In this document: in pieces, positions 51,544 to 60,375 of the stretch
Numbering within the stretch: position 1 is the first letter of the stretch
Layout of the letters: each line of letters opens with the position of its first letter
Assembly: GCA_002344215.1 (NCBI GenBank)
Contig: DDSV01000003.1
Span: 62,001-126,000 of the forward strand
DNA: 64,000 nt
Direction: 5' to 3'
Source of the DNA: Akkermansiaceae bacterium UBA2381
GTDB taxonomy: Bacteria; Verrucomicrobiota; Verrucomicrobiia; Verrucomicrobiales; DEV007
The notes under the pieces: generated by a model
Databases searched by the model: none
The model's input: only the letters and a program-made list of their open reading frames with translations
Told to the model about the DNA's origin: nothing
Made by a program: the position numbers and the translations under genes

Positions 51544-52461
51544 TCAGGGTCTGACCGGGGTAGGGGAGGCGTATTTCATGATGAGAGGCGGACTCTCGAC
51601 GGTGAATCGCTCTCCGTCGAGAACCAGCCGATCACCGGCCGGGAAAGAGCGGAGTTTGCCCTCTGCGGTTTGGAAAACTTTCACTCCGGTGAGTGTGATT
51701 TTCCCAGAGATCGGATCAAAGCTCAGATTTTCAGCCATCACAAAACGACCGGGAGACTGCTGGGTGACTTTCACTTGTTCGGCGAGAAGAGGTTGTGAGC
51801 CGGCTGGCTTGGATTCCCCGCGGACGTAAACGGAAACGCGACTCGCCTCGATACGGAAGAGCGGATGTTCAACCACCACGTTGCCTTCATAGGCGAGGCG
51901 GTCGTCAGAAATGTGGGAACGGTCGGCGGTAATGCGGAAACTCTCCTGTCGAATCCAACTCCTGTCGGTAGGTGGTAATTCAAAAGAAGAGTCAGGTGCC
52001 GTGATCAATTCAAAGTTCCCCCAGAGTCGGGAGGGATCTATGTCGCCTCCCGCAGCAGGCGCAACGAGAGCCAGCGGGACACGATAGGGTTCAGCCTCCC
52101 GGATCGGAGCTGGTGAGTCGATCGACCTTTCCTTGCTTTCCGGGTTTGTGCCGGATCTGACTAGAAACCTGAATTCATCGGATTGTCTTTCGTTCCGATC
52201 CATTTTGAAGGTGGAGAGAGCCACCAGGATAAGTCCGACGAGCGCTGCCGCCACGGCGCCCCCCGTCATCCACATCCGCCAATCCCGGGTTGCCTGTTTG
52301 GTATCGCGGTGGCTCGTTTGGTTGCGATTGACGGTGGCAAGCAATATCCGGTGGACGAGTTCGTCGTCAAACTCGTCCGGTCCGAGCCGGGCGTGCTCAG
52401 TGAGCGCGGCGTCGATGAACCGCTCTGCTGCGGGAAGAGGATCGTCGAGAGATGTATTCAT
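51544..52461 (-). CDS. Anti-sigma-factor-like membrane protein with LptA/OstA-like domain
   Basis: 305 aa from ATG 52461. Cytoplasmic helical ~60 residues (AAERFIDAALTEHARLGPDEF, FDDELVHRILLA), one transmembrane helix (MTGGAVAAALVGLILVALS), then a periplasmic region. Residues ~190-300 resemble the LptA/OstA repeat: ITADRSHISDDRLAYEGNVVV, VEHPLFRIEASRVSVYV, MAENLSFDPISGKITL. The start overlaps the stop of the ECF sigma gene by 4 bp (ATGA), as in sigma/anti-sigma pairs. If right, the outer domain could sense lipopolysaccharide or its transport. The LptA match is by eye. Confidence 0.6.
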   Translation of the reverse strand: MNTSLDDPLPAAERFIDAALTEHARLGPDEFDDELVHRILLATVNRNQTSHRDTKQATRDWRMWMTGGAVAAALVGLILVALSTFKMDRNERQSDEFRFLVRSGTNPESKERSIDSPAPIREAEPYRVPLALVAPAAGGDIDPSRLWGNFELITAPDSSFELPPTDRSWIRQESFRITADRSHISDDRLAYEGNVVVEHPLFRIEASRVSVYVRGESKPAGSQPLLAEQVKVTQQSPGRFVMAENLSFDPISGKITLTGVKVFQTAEGKLRSFPAGDRLVLDGERFTVESPPLIMKYASPTPVRP

Positions 52462-53039
52462 GATGGTGAAGGTTGGGTCGTGTCGGCAAGCTTTCGATCG
52501 AGGCATTGCTTCAGAAGGCTGCGGGCCCGCTGAAGTCTCTTTCGAATTGCGGCCGGAGCGACATGAAGGACGTCGGCGACTTCATCCCCGTTTCGGCCCT
52601 CGTAGTAATAGGCATTAACGGTTTCCCGCAGATTCGCCGGGAGAAGCTCAAGGCACTGCTCCAGAGAGTCAAAAAGGCTGTTTTCGTCATTTCTTCTGAC
52701 GGCCTGCCAGGCTGCGACATCAAGATCAATCCGGGCAAGTTCGTTATCGCTCAGATCGTAGCGGCGATTCTTGCGCAGCCATTCACGCCACTTGTTTCGA
52801 ACGATACCTCGCATCCAGGTGGAAAAATCGCGGGTTACGTCAAAGACCTCCCGCTTTTCGTAGGCAACGATAAAGGCCTCTTGAACAATATCCCGGGCAG
52901 TGGCGGTGTCGCGGGTGAGGGAAACCGCATAGACGAGCAGATCACGGTGATGCGTGTGTACCAGGCTGGTAAAATCCTCCGTTCGAGGATCGCCGGTCAC
53001 TTTGCCGGATGCTTCAGTCTCAGGATTCACGAGATGCAT
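52458..53039 (-). CDS. ECF RNA polymerase sigma factor
   Basis: 193 aa. Region 2: DLLVYAVSLTRDTATARDIVQEAFIVAYEKREVF with the DIVQEAFI core (quoted in pieces), then STWMRGIVRNKWREWLRK. Region 4: LRETVNAYYYEGRNGDEVADVL and AAIRKRLQRARSLLKQCL. No C-terminal extension beyond a few residues. Paired with the overlapping membrane protein. The 251-bp gap upstream shows no clear promoter; self-regulation cannot be judged. Confidence 0.92.
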   Translation of the reverse strand: MHLVNPETEASGKVTGDPRTEDFTSLVHTHHRDLLVYAVSLTRDTATARDIVQEAFIVAYEKREVFDVTRDFSTWMRGIVRNKWREWLRKNRRYDLSDNELARIDLDVAAWQAVRRNDENSLFDSLEQCLELLPANLRETVNAYYYEGRNGDEVADVLHVAPAAIRKRLQRARSLLKQCLDRKLADTTQPSPS

Positions 53040-53290
53040 CGTTTAAGAGGTTGGCGGCTACTGCCGGAGATTGTGACATAAATCGCAGAGGCGGGCGAGA
53101 AGGATCATGATCTATTAGCAATTTTAATGATTGGGGAAATTTTTAACAGAAAAGATGCCATTGGGAGGGATTTGGTGGTGCGCCTGATAAGGGCAGCTAA
53201 TTTACGCGATTAATGCACAAATACCTTTTGCACCTCTTGGACCTTTCTTTACTTTCAACTCAGTCTGGAACCGTCCGGAATTCCCCCGTT

Positions 53291-55579
53291 ATGAAACCCT
53301 TCTTCAGTGTCTGTCTTGCGCTTTTTGTCTACTCCTCGTTTCTCTCAGCTCAGGAGGGAGATATCCATCAGGGAAACTGGGTTAATTGGCGCGGTCCGCT
53401 CCAGACCGGGGTAAGCCTGGAGAGCTACGAGGGCTATGAATTCAATGAAGTGCCTGTCTGGACCGATGCCATTGCCGGTCGCGGCACGCCGGTGATTTTC
53501 AAGGGGCGGATTTATTCTTGGGGTTACCGGGGAACAGGAGCCGAGGTGATGGAAGTGCTCCAGGCTCGCGATGAAAAAACCGGTAAGGTCATCTGGGAGC
53601 GCGAAACGCAGGACTTCATGTCCGACACGGCCTACAGCCGCTACACGGTGGGCTCACCCACGGTAGATCCGGCTTCCGGCAATATCTTCCTCATGAACAC
53701 CTATGGGGAAGTTTACTGCTTCAATCCCGACGGGGAAACGGTCTGGTATCATTCCCTCGTCGAGCGCTTCGGCCGCCTCACCTTTCCCAACGGTCGTGCC
53801 GGTGCGGTGGTGATCGATGGCGACATCGCGATCGTTCGCGGAGTGACGAGCTACTGGGGTGCCGATGGTCCGGCCCGCGACCGCTTCTTTGGAATGGACA
53901 AGAACACGGGTGAGCTGCTCTGGTCCTCGACTCCCGGAGTAGGACCTCCGTATCTCAAGGACAGCTCCTTCAGCACTCCGGTTCTTGCGACGGTTGACGG
54001 GCGCAGGGTTTTCTACGCCGGAACCGGCTGTGGAAACATCGTCTGCGTGAATGTGGGAGACGGCACTCCGCTGTGGCGCTTTCAGGTCTCCAAGGGCGGG
54101 ATCAATTCCAGTCCCGTGGTTTATCAGGACAAAGTGATCTGCATTCACGGAGCCGAAAACATGGATACGACCGAGACGGGCCGCCTTTATGCGATCCGAT
54201 TCCCCACGGAGCTGGATGGAAAGCTCGGTGAAGTGGAGGAAGGTCAGGGCGGTGCTCCGAAGCTGGCGGCCGAAGCCGAAGCCTGGCGCTACACTTTTGA
54301 GCAATTCAACTGCTCGCCTCTCGTCCACGATGGCAAGGTCTATCAGATGGACAAAACGGGTCTGATGATCTGTGTCGATGCGAATGACGGCAAGGTCCTG
54401 TGGGAACTCAAACTCGCCAACGAACAGCTCTTCGCGTCGCCTGTCTATGCCGATGGAAAGCTCTACGTGACGACTTCGCCCGGCGATCTCAACATCATCG
54501 ACGTGACGGGGGCGGAGCCCAAGGTGCTCCATAAGGTGAAACTGGAAGGCAATTGCTACGGCTCGGCCATGATCTGCAGCGGCCGGGTCTATGTCCACAC
54601 CTCCGAAAAGCTCTATGTCTTCGAGATCAAGAACACCGGAATCAAGTGGGCCAAGGCCCCCGAGGAGGCCCGTCCGACGCCAGGTGCACCAGCCAAATTG
54701 CTGCCCGTGCCTTCGGACATCCTCATCTTCCCGGGCGTTTCCCAGTCGATCAAACTTCTCTCTCTCGATGCCGCCGGCAACCACGTCGGCACCGTCGACA
54801 AGGCGGAGTGGGCCACTTTTATCCCGCCGACCGCACGCGTGAAGTCGACGATGGATGCGACCTTCGAAGGGAACACGATCTCGGCTGCCGAGGGCGCGAA
54901 AGAATCGGCCGGTGCCTGGAAGGCCACCTCCGGGGAACTCAGCGGAATTCTCCGCGGACGGGTCGCCAAGACGCTGCCCTATTCGCAGAACTTCGACAGT
55001 TTCGAGCTCCCCGAAGAGCATCCGCTCGACAAGGTGAAGTTCGGCCATCCTCCGCTCCCGTGGATCGGTGCCCGCCTCAAGTGGGACATCCGTGAGAAGG
55101 ACGGCAACAAGGTCCTCGCCAAAACGCTCGACTCCGTGCTTTTCCAGCGTGGTCTCACCTTCATCGGTGACCCGAACCTGAAGAACTACACCGTGCAGGC
55201 CGATGTCATGACCGACGGAAACCGCCGCATCAAGTCGGTCGTGGGTCTCATCAACCAGCGCTACATCATCGCTCTTGTCGGCAACTCAAACGTGCTGGAA
55301 GTCAGCTCGAACCACGAGCACTTCAGTAAGAACGCTCCGTTCCCGATCTCGGCGAACCAGTGGTACACACTTAAGACGCGGGTCGATGTCGCTCCGGACG
55401 GGTCGGGTGTGGTGCGCGCGAAGGCCTGGAAGAAAGGCGAGCCCGAGCCCGAGGCATGGACCCTGGAAGCCGAGCACAAGCATGCCTACCCGATGGGTGC
55501 GCCCGGAGTCTACGGATTCTCGCCCCAGGCTCAGAAGAGTGTTTTTATCGACAACCTCACCGTGACGCCGAACGAATAA
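53291..55579 (+). CDS. Exported PQQ-like beta-propeller protein with C-terminal domain
   Basis: 762 aa from ATG 53291 (upstream in-frame start at 53213 would precede the signal peptide KPFFSVCLALFVYSSFLSAQ). Seven to eight PQQ/BamB-like blades with the W-motif: GTPVIFKGRIYSWG, DEKTGKVIWERET, DKNTGELLWSSTPG, DANDGKVLWELKLA. The last ~230 residues form a separate beta domain with RLKWDIREKDGNKVL and ADVMTDGNRRIKSV, like DUF1080/concanavalin folds. No PQQ-dehydrogenase catalytic Asp pair is evident, so an enzyme activity is not claimed. 50 bp before a related gene. Confidence 0.85.
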   Translation: MKPFFSVCLALFVYSSFLSAQEGDIHQGNWVNWRGPLQTGVSLESYEGYEFNEVPVWTDAIAGRGTPVIFKGRIYSWGYRGTGAEVMEVLQARDEKTGKVIWERETQDFMSDTAYSRYTVGSPTVDPASGNIFLMNTYGEVYCFNPDGETVWYHSLVERFGRLTFPNGRAGAVVIDGDIAIVRGVTSYWGADGPARDRFFGMDKNTGELLWSSTPGVGPPYLKDSSFSTPVLATVDGRRVFYAGTGCGNIVCVNVGDGTPLWRFQVSKGGINSSPVVYQDKVICIHGAENMDTTETGRLYAIRFPTELDGKLGEVEEGQGGAPKLAAEAEAWRYTFEQFNCSPLVHDGKVYQMDKTGLMICVDANDGKVLWELKLANEQLFASPVYADGKLYVTTSPGDLNIIDVTGAEPKVLHKVKLEGNCYGSAMICSGRVYVHTSEKLYVFEIKNTGIKWAKAPEEARPTPGAPAKLLPVPSDILIFPGVSQSIKLLSLDAAGNHVGTVDKAEWATFIPPTARVKSTMDATFEGNTISAAEGAKESAGAWKATSGELSGILRGRVAKTLPYSQNFDSFELPEEHPLDKVKFGHPPLPWIGARLKWDIREKDGNKVLAKTLDSVLFQRGLTFIGDPNLKNYTVQADVMTDGNRRIKSVVGLINQRYIIALVGNSNVLEVSSNHEHFSKNAPFPISANQWYTLKTRVDVAPDGSGVVRAKAWKKGEPEPEAWTLEAEHKHAYPMGAPGVYGFSPQAQKSVFIDNLTVTPNE

Positions 55580-55629
55580 TTTTTGATTCAAGGACTCCGC
55601 CAACCGAACCCCTGCATCTGATCCAATCC

Positions 55630-57333
55630 ATGAAATCCATCGACAAGTTAATCGCTATGACGGCGGCAGCAGCCCTTTTTGCGGTCTCCTGCGAGCGCGC
55701 CACCAAGACGACTCCTGAGGCACCGGCCACACCGGAGGCTCCTGCAGCGCCCGCTACCGCACCGGCGAAGGAAGGGGCGTCCGTAGCGCCGCAGAATGCC
55801 AAGGTCGACGTCAAGGTCCTCGCCGCCGAAGATGACCCGAGCGGAGGTGAATGGTTGCAGTGGGGGCGCAACGGGTCGAAGAACATGATTTCTCCCGCCA
55901 AAGGCGTCTCCATCGACATCACCTCGGGCGAGGTCGACGACAAGGGCGAGATCGCCGGTGCAAAGGGAGCCAAGTGGGTTGCCAAACTCGGTTCGCAGGC
56001 CTACGGAACTCCGACGATCTATCAGGGCCAGGTCTTTGTTGGTACCAATAACGAGGAGCCCCGCATCGAAGCGGTGAAAGGCGACTACGGCATCGTCATG
56101 GCCTTCGACGAGAAGACCGGCGGACTCAACTGGCAGTTCAGCGTGCCGAAGCTCGAGGCAGGCAAGGTCTCCGATTGGGAGTATCTCGGTATCTGTTCCT
56201 CCATTCTTCTCGACGGTAAGTTCGGCTACGTCGTCACGAATCGCGGAGAGATTATTTGTCTCGATACCTACGGAATGAGCGACGGTAACGACGGTCCATT
56301 TCAGGAAGAGCAGAAATACTGGGTTGGAGGTCTGGAAAAACTTGAAACCGCCGAGCCCGTCGACAAGGGCGAAAAAGGTGCCGATATCGTCTGGGGTTAC
56401 GACATCCGCTCGGAGCTGGGGGTTTTCCCGCACAATATCACCTCCAGTTCCGTCGTTCTCGCTGGAGACAAGATCTTCGCGAGCACCTCGAATGGTGTGG
56501 ACTGGTCGCACATCAACATCCCCGCGCCGACTGCGCCGACCCTGATTGCCCTGGATAAAGAAACCGGGAAGCTTGTGGCTGAAGAGGCAAGCGGCATCAG
56601 TGAGAGGATCATGCATTGCAACTGGGCTTCTCCCGCCTATGCGGAGATCAACGGGGTCCCAACCGTCATTTTTGGTGCCGGTGATGGCTATACTTACGGT
56701 TTCCACGCGAACGAATTCGACGTCGAGAAGGACGGTGATGAGGAATTTCACCTGATGAAGGAACTCTGGAAGGTCAATTGCTGCCCGAATGAATACCGCT
56801 TCGATGACAAGGGTGAGCCAATCAAGTATGCGACTTATCCCGGGCCTTCCGAGATCATTTCCTCGCCCGCCGTTTACAATAACAAGGTCTACACTGTGAT
56901 CGGACAGGATCCGGAGCACGGTGAGGGTGTCGGAGCAATCACCTGTATCGATCCTTCGAAAGGCACCGGTGACGACGCCGTCGTCTGGCAATTCAAAGAG
57001 CTTGGTCGCTCCATTTCGACCCCGTCGATCGCTGACGGGCTGGTTTATATCGCGGACTACTCCGGTCGCCTTTTCTGTCTCGATGCCGAGACCGGCGAGA
57101 AGTACTGGGAGCACGATACGCTTTCACACATCTGGAGTTCGACTCTCGTTGTTGACGGCAAGGTTCTCCTCGGAAACGAAGACGGCGAACTCGTTGTTCT
57201 CAAGGCCGGAAAGGAATACGAGGAACTCTCCACGATCAGCTATCCCGCTCCGATCTACTCAACCTGCGTCGTGGCCAATGGCACACTCTACGTGATGACG
57301 CAGACCCACCTCTACGCCTACGGGAAACCCTGA
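55630..57333 (+). CDS. PQQ-like beta-propeller lipoprotein
   Basis: 567 aa from ATG 55630. Lipoprotein-type signal with lipobox FAVSCER, then a Pro/Ala-rich linker (TTPEAPATPEAPAAPATAP). Blades: EWLQWGRNGSKNMISP, GTPTIYQGQVFVGTN, DEKTGGLNWQFSVPK, DKETGKLVAEEASG, DAETGEKYWEHDTLSH. Related in type to the preceding protein but not a close copy. Likely surface-exposed; ligand unknown. The next gene, 50 bp on, encodes a small DUF3311 protein. Confidence 0.85.
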   Translation: MKSIDKLIAMTAAAALFAVSCERATKTTPEAPATPEAPAAPATAPAKEGASVAPQNAKVDVKVLAAEDDPSGGEWLQWGRNGSKNMISPAKGVSIDITSGEVDDKGEIAGAKGAKWVAKLGSQAYGTPTIYQGQVFVGTNNEEPRIEAVKGDYGIVMAFDEKTGGLNWQFSVPKLEAGKVSDWEYLGICSSILLDGKFGYVVTNRGEIICLDTYGMSDGNDGPFQEEQKYWVGGLEKLETAEPVDKGEKGADIVWGYDIRSELGVFPHNITSSSVVLAGDKIFASTSNGVDWSHINIPAPTAPTLIALDKETGKLVAEEASGISERIMHCNWASPAYAEINGVPTVIFGAGDGYTYGFHANEFDVEKDGDEEFHLMKELWKVNCCPNEYRFDDKGEPIKYATYPGPSEIISSPAVYNNKVYTVIGQDPEHGEGVGAITCIDPSKGTGDDAVVWQFKELGRSISTPSIADGLVYIADYSGRLFCLDAETGEKYWEHDTLSHIWSSTLVVDGKVLLGNEDGELVVLKAGKEYEELSTISYPAPIYSTCVVANGTLYVMTQTHLYAYGKP

Positions 57334-57383
57334 ATTCGCGTGACGGAAGGGGTGTCTCTCGCGGCACCCCTTCGACCTTCCTG

Positions 57384-57605
57384 ATGAGTGCGAAAGTGGC
57401 GATTGTAGTCTTCGTTATTCTGGTGCTTTTACATCACGACACCTGGAACTGGGACAATAAGAGCCTATGGCTGGGATTCATTCCCGCCGGACTTGGTTAT
57501 CACGCCCTCTACTCTATCGCTTGCGCCGTATTCTGGGCTCTGGTGAACCGCTTCGCCTGGCCGCACCGGACCGAGTCCTGGGCGGAGGAGGGCGAGGGGA
57601 GGTGA
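57384..57605 (+). CDS. DUF3311 small membrane protein
   Basis: 73 aa with two hydrophobic helices (VAIVVFVILVLLHHDTWNW; FIPAGLGYHALYSIACAVFW). The LxHHDxWxWxN pattern and the GLPxxLxYHxxxxxxxxxxW segment fit DUF3311, a family almost always found directly before an SSS-type symporter gene, as here (34 bp). It is probably an accessory subunit of that transporter. Confidence 0.88.
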   Translation: MSAKVAIVVFVILVLLHHDTWNWDNKSLWLGFIPAGLGYHALYSIACAVFWALVNRFAWPHRTESWAEEGEGR

Positions 57606-57639
57606 AAGGTGCTTTCGGTATTTGTCAGGGAGAAACGAC

Positions 57640-59199
57640 ATGACCACTTTTTATATTCTCGTTGGCTATCTCACCCTGCTCATCGGCCTGGGGATTCTGA
57701 GTAATCGCGTTTTCAAAGGCACCAGCGCCGACTTTTTTGTCGTGAGCCGGTCCGTCGGCTCATTTCTCCTCCTCATGTCGATCTTCGGAACGACGATGAC
57801 AGGATTTGCCATCGTCGGGTCAACGGCGAAGGCCTATTCAAACGGTATTGGTGTCTACGGCCTGATGGCCTCATGGTCCGGTTTGATGCACTCAGCGGTC
57901 TTTTTTGCGGTCGGAATCAAACTCTGGGCGATCGGAAAACGAAACGGCTACGTGACCCAGTGCGAATTTTTCCGCGATCGGTTCGAGTCCCCCGGGCTCG
58001 GCTACCTTCTCTTTCCCATCCTTGTGCTTCTCGTCATTCCCTACCTCCTCGTGGGAGTGATCGCCGCCGGCAAATTCATCCAGCCGACCACGGCGGGGCT
58101 CTTTCCCGATGCCTTTCCGATGCCGCCTCTGCCGAATGGAAATCCTCATCCGCTGAGCGGTGGAATTCCGCCCTGGCTCGGGAGCGGGGTCATTTGTCTC
58201 ATCGTGCTCTTCTACGTTTTCTTCGGCGGTCTTCGCGGGGCGGTGTGGGCGAACACCTTTCAGACCATCGTCTTCATGGTCACCGGAGTAATCGCCTTTT
58301 ACATGATCTCAAAGAGCCTTGGAGGTCTCAGGGAAGCGACCGAGAGTGTTGCCGCGAGTGATTTTTCCTCTCCACGACTTTCCCGCGAAGGCATGATGGG
58401 CAAACTTGAGTTTCTGAGCTATGCCTTCGTACCGCTCTCGGTTGGAATGTTTCCGCATCTTTTCCAGCATTGGCTGACCGCCAAAAGCGCACAAAGTTTC
58501 AAGCTCACCGTCGTTGCTCATCCGATCTTTATCATGATCGTGTGGCTGCCGTGTATTCTGATCGGGATCTGGGCGGCGGCCTACCTGGGGCCGCTTGGCG
58601 AGGGACAATCTCCGAACTCAGTCCTCGGGCGCATGGTCGGACAGCTCGTCCATTCGCATGTCCTTACTGGACTCGTCGGTGCGGGAGTACTGGCGGCGAT
58701 CATGTCGTCGCTCGACTCCCAATTCATGTGCCTCGGTACGATGTTCACGAACGATGTTGTCGTGCGTAAATTCGGCGCGGACCGGTTCTCTGACACGCAG
58801 AAGATCTGGATTGCGCGGGGATTTATCCTCGCCGTGGTCGCTTGCACCTATCTGCTCGCGCTCGCCCTGATGAACAGCGCCCAGGTTTTCGATCTGGGGG
58901 TCTGGTGCTTCAGCGGCTTTGCCGGACTCTTCCCGCTCATCGTTGCCGCCCTCTACTGGAAGCGCACCACGGCAGCCGGTGCCTTCGCCTGCGTGATTTC
59001 GACGGTGCTGGTATGGAGTATCCTCTTTTATCGTGACATCATCGCTGCAAAACCGGCGGGTGCGGCAAGCGACGAGACTCTCATCTTCGGTTTAATGCCT
59101 GTGGCTCTTATCATCGCCGTCTCCGCTCTTTCACTCGTGCTGGTTTCTCTCATGACGAAGAAACCGGGAGACGACACGATACGTAAGTTTTTCGTGTGA
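57640..59199 (+). CDS. Sodium:solute symporter (SSS family)
   Basis: 519 aa from ATG 57640, preceded by AGGGAGAAACGAC. About thirteen transmembrane helices. SSS signature positions: YLTLLIGLGILSNRVFKG at helix 1, FFGGLRGAVWANTFQTIVFM (the family GGxxAxxWTDxxQ-like segment), and LAAIMSSLDSQFMCLGTMFTNDVV near helix 9, the conserved SSxDS. Na-coupled uptake of an organic acid or sugar is likely; the DUF3311 neighbour favours a monocarboxylate-type symporter. It may feed the three enzymes encoded downstream. Confidence 0.9.
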   Translation: MTTFYILVGYLTLLIGLGILSNRVFKGTSADFFVVSRSVGSFLLLMSIFGTTMTGFAIVGSTAKAYSNGIGVYGLMASWSGLMHSAVFFAVGIKLWAIGKRNGYVTQCEFFRDRFESPGLGYLLFPILVLLVIPYLLVGVIAAGKFIQPTTAGLFPDAFPMPPLPNGNPHPLSGGIPPWLGSGVICLIVLFYVFFGGLRGAVWANTFQTIVFMVTGVIAFYMISKSLGGLREATESVAASDFSSPRLSREGMMGKLEFLSYAFVPLSVGMFPHLFQHWLTAKSAQSFKLTVVAHPIFIMIVWLPCILIGIWAAAYLGPLGEGQSPNSVLGRMVGQLVHSHVLTGLVGAGVLAAIMSSLDSQFMCLGTMFTNDVVVRKFGADRFSDTQKIWIARGFILAVVACTYLLALALMNSAQVFDLGVWCFSGFAGLFPLIVAALYWKRTTAAGAFACVISTVLVWSILFYRDIIAAKPAGAASDETLIFGLMPVALIIAVSALSLVLVSLMTKKPGDDTIRKFFV

Positions 59200-59210
59200 T
59201 TTTCACCCCG

Positions 59211-59291
59211 ACCCTGTCAGGTCTTCTATCCAACCCTCCCAGCTTTTACAACGCTAAACCGCCAAACAGCTACCCGCTAAACTGCTATCCC
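59211..59291 (+). repeat. G-poor C/A-rich repeat leader before the adenylating-enzyme gene
   Basis: The 81 bp before ATG 59292 has GCTAAAC twice, 23 bp apart (59253-59259, 59276-59282), ACCCTGTCAGG at 59211-59221 (also at 5670-5680), and is poor in G. No Shine-Dalgarno. It resembles the CCTCAA/CCCT leaders of the SGNH and nspC genes in composition but not in unit. Confidence 0.4.
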
Positions 59292-60356
59292 ATGACCTCA
59301 GACGAAGCCAAAGCACAACTCGACGAACGTGTCCGCGATATGATGACGTGGCACTTCAGTGATGAAACCGGATGCCCTTTCTGGCTTGATTGGAAGAAGA
59401 GCGTTGGCTGGGATCCTCGCGAGGAAGTGAAGAGTTACGAGGACATCGTGAAGTTCCCCCACTTTCAGGACGAGTGGCTTCGCGATGAGAAGAATGAGCG
59501 TTTTGTCCCAAATGCCTTCAAGGGACGGCCCTTTAATGTCTTTGAGACAGGCGGGACAACAGGTCTTCCGAAACAGCGTGTCGGGTGGGATGACTACAAG
59601 CATGACTATGAGCAGTTCTCCCATCAGTTGAGTGATGAGTTTTTCCCCAAAGGCGGCAACTGGATCATGGTCGGGCCGACCGGGCCGCGTCGTCTTCGTC
59701 TTGCCGTGGAGCACCTTGCCAACTATCGCGGAGGAAGTTGTTATCACGTCGATTGTGATCCCCGCTGGGTCAAAAAGGTGATCGCCCGCAAAGCCTATGA
59801 GGAAGCTGAGCGTTACCAGGCGCACGTCATGGAGCAGGCAGTAGAGATCATCAAGCACCGCGACATCCAGTGTATCTTCACAACACCGCGCCTTCTCGCC
59901 TCTATCGGTGAGCGGATCTCCATCTCAAGCCATGGCATCAAGGGCTGCTTCTGCGGAGGCACCTCGATGACTCCCGAGTATGTCCGCTTCCTTCAGGAGG
60001 AAGTTCTCGAGGACAAGGCCCAGTTCGTGCCGACCTATGGCAACACGCTCATGGGCCTCGCTGTTTCGGTTCCCGAAGAATTGAAAGCTAACAACTACAG
60101 TGTGACGTACTACGCGCCCCAGCCGCGCGCGGTGCTCCGCATCGTTGATCCCGAGAAGACCGAGATCACGAAAGGTTATGGCGAATACGGTCGTGTTGAA
60201 CTCACCACGCTGACTCACGAGTTCTTTATGCCACGCTTTCTGGAGCGCGACGAGGCGATCCGCCGTCATCCGCATGCGAAACATCCCTGGGATGGAGTCG
60301 GAGATGTGCGTCCATTTGGCGCGTTGACCGGTAAGGTGATCGAAGGCGTTTATTAA
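59292..60356 (+). CDS. LuxE-sized adenylate-forming enzyme
   Basis: 354 aa from ATG 59292. The ANL adenylation motif is FNVFETGGTTGLPKQRVGW, corresponding to the P-loop-like S/T-G-T-T-G-x-P-K, followed by FTTPRLLASI and TYGNTLMG for the substrate/ATP site and a YGRVELTTL segment. The C-terminal sub-domain of ordinary acyl-CoA ligases is missing, as in LuxE acyl-protein synthetases and some phenylacetate-CoA ligase-like proteins. It would activate a carboxylic acid as acyl-AMP. It sits 19 bp before an aldehyde dehydrogenase relative. Confidence 0.75.
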   Translation: MTSDEAKAQLDERVRDMMTWHFSDETGCPFWLDWKKSVGWDPREEVKSYEDIVKFPHFQDEWLRDEKNERFVPNAFKGRPFNVFETGGTTGLPKQRVGWDDYKHDYEQFSHQLSDEFFPKGGNWIMVGPTGPRRLRLAVEHLANYRGGSCYHVDCDPRWVKKVIARKAYEEAERYQAHVMEQAVEIIKHRDIQCIFTTPRLLASIGERISISSHGIKGCFCGGTSMTPEYVRFLQEEVLEDKAQFVPTYGNTLMGLAVSVPEELKANNYSVTYYAPQPRAVLRIVDPEKTEITKGYGEYGRVELTTLTHEFFMPRFLERDEAIRRHPHAKHPWDGVGDVRPFGALTGKVIEGVY

Positions 60357-60375
60357 TTCCCATTCAAAGGCAAGC

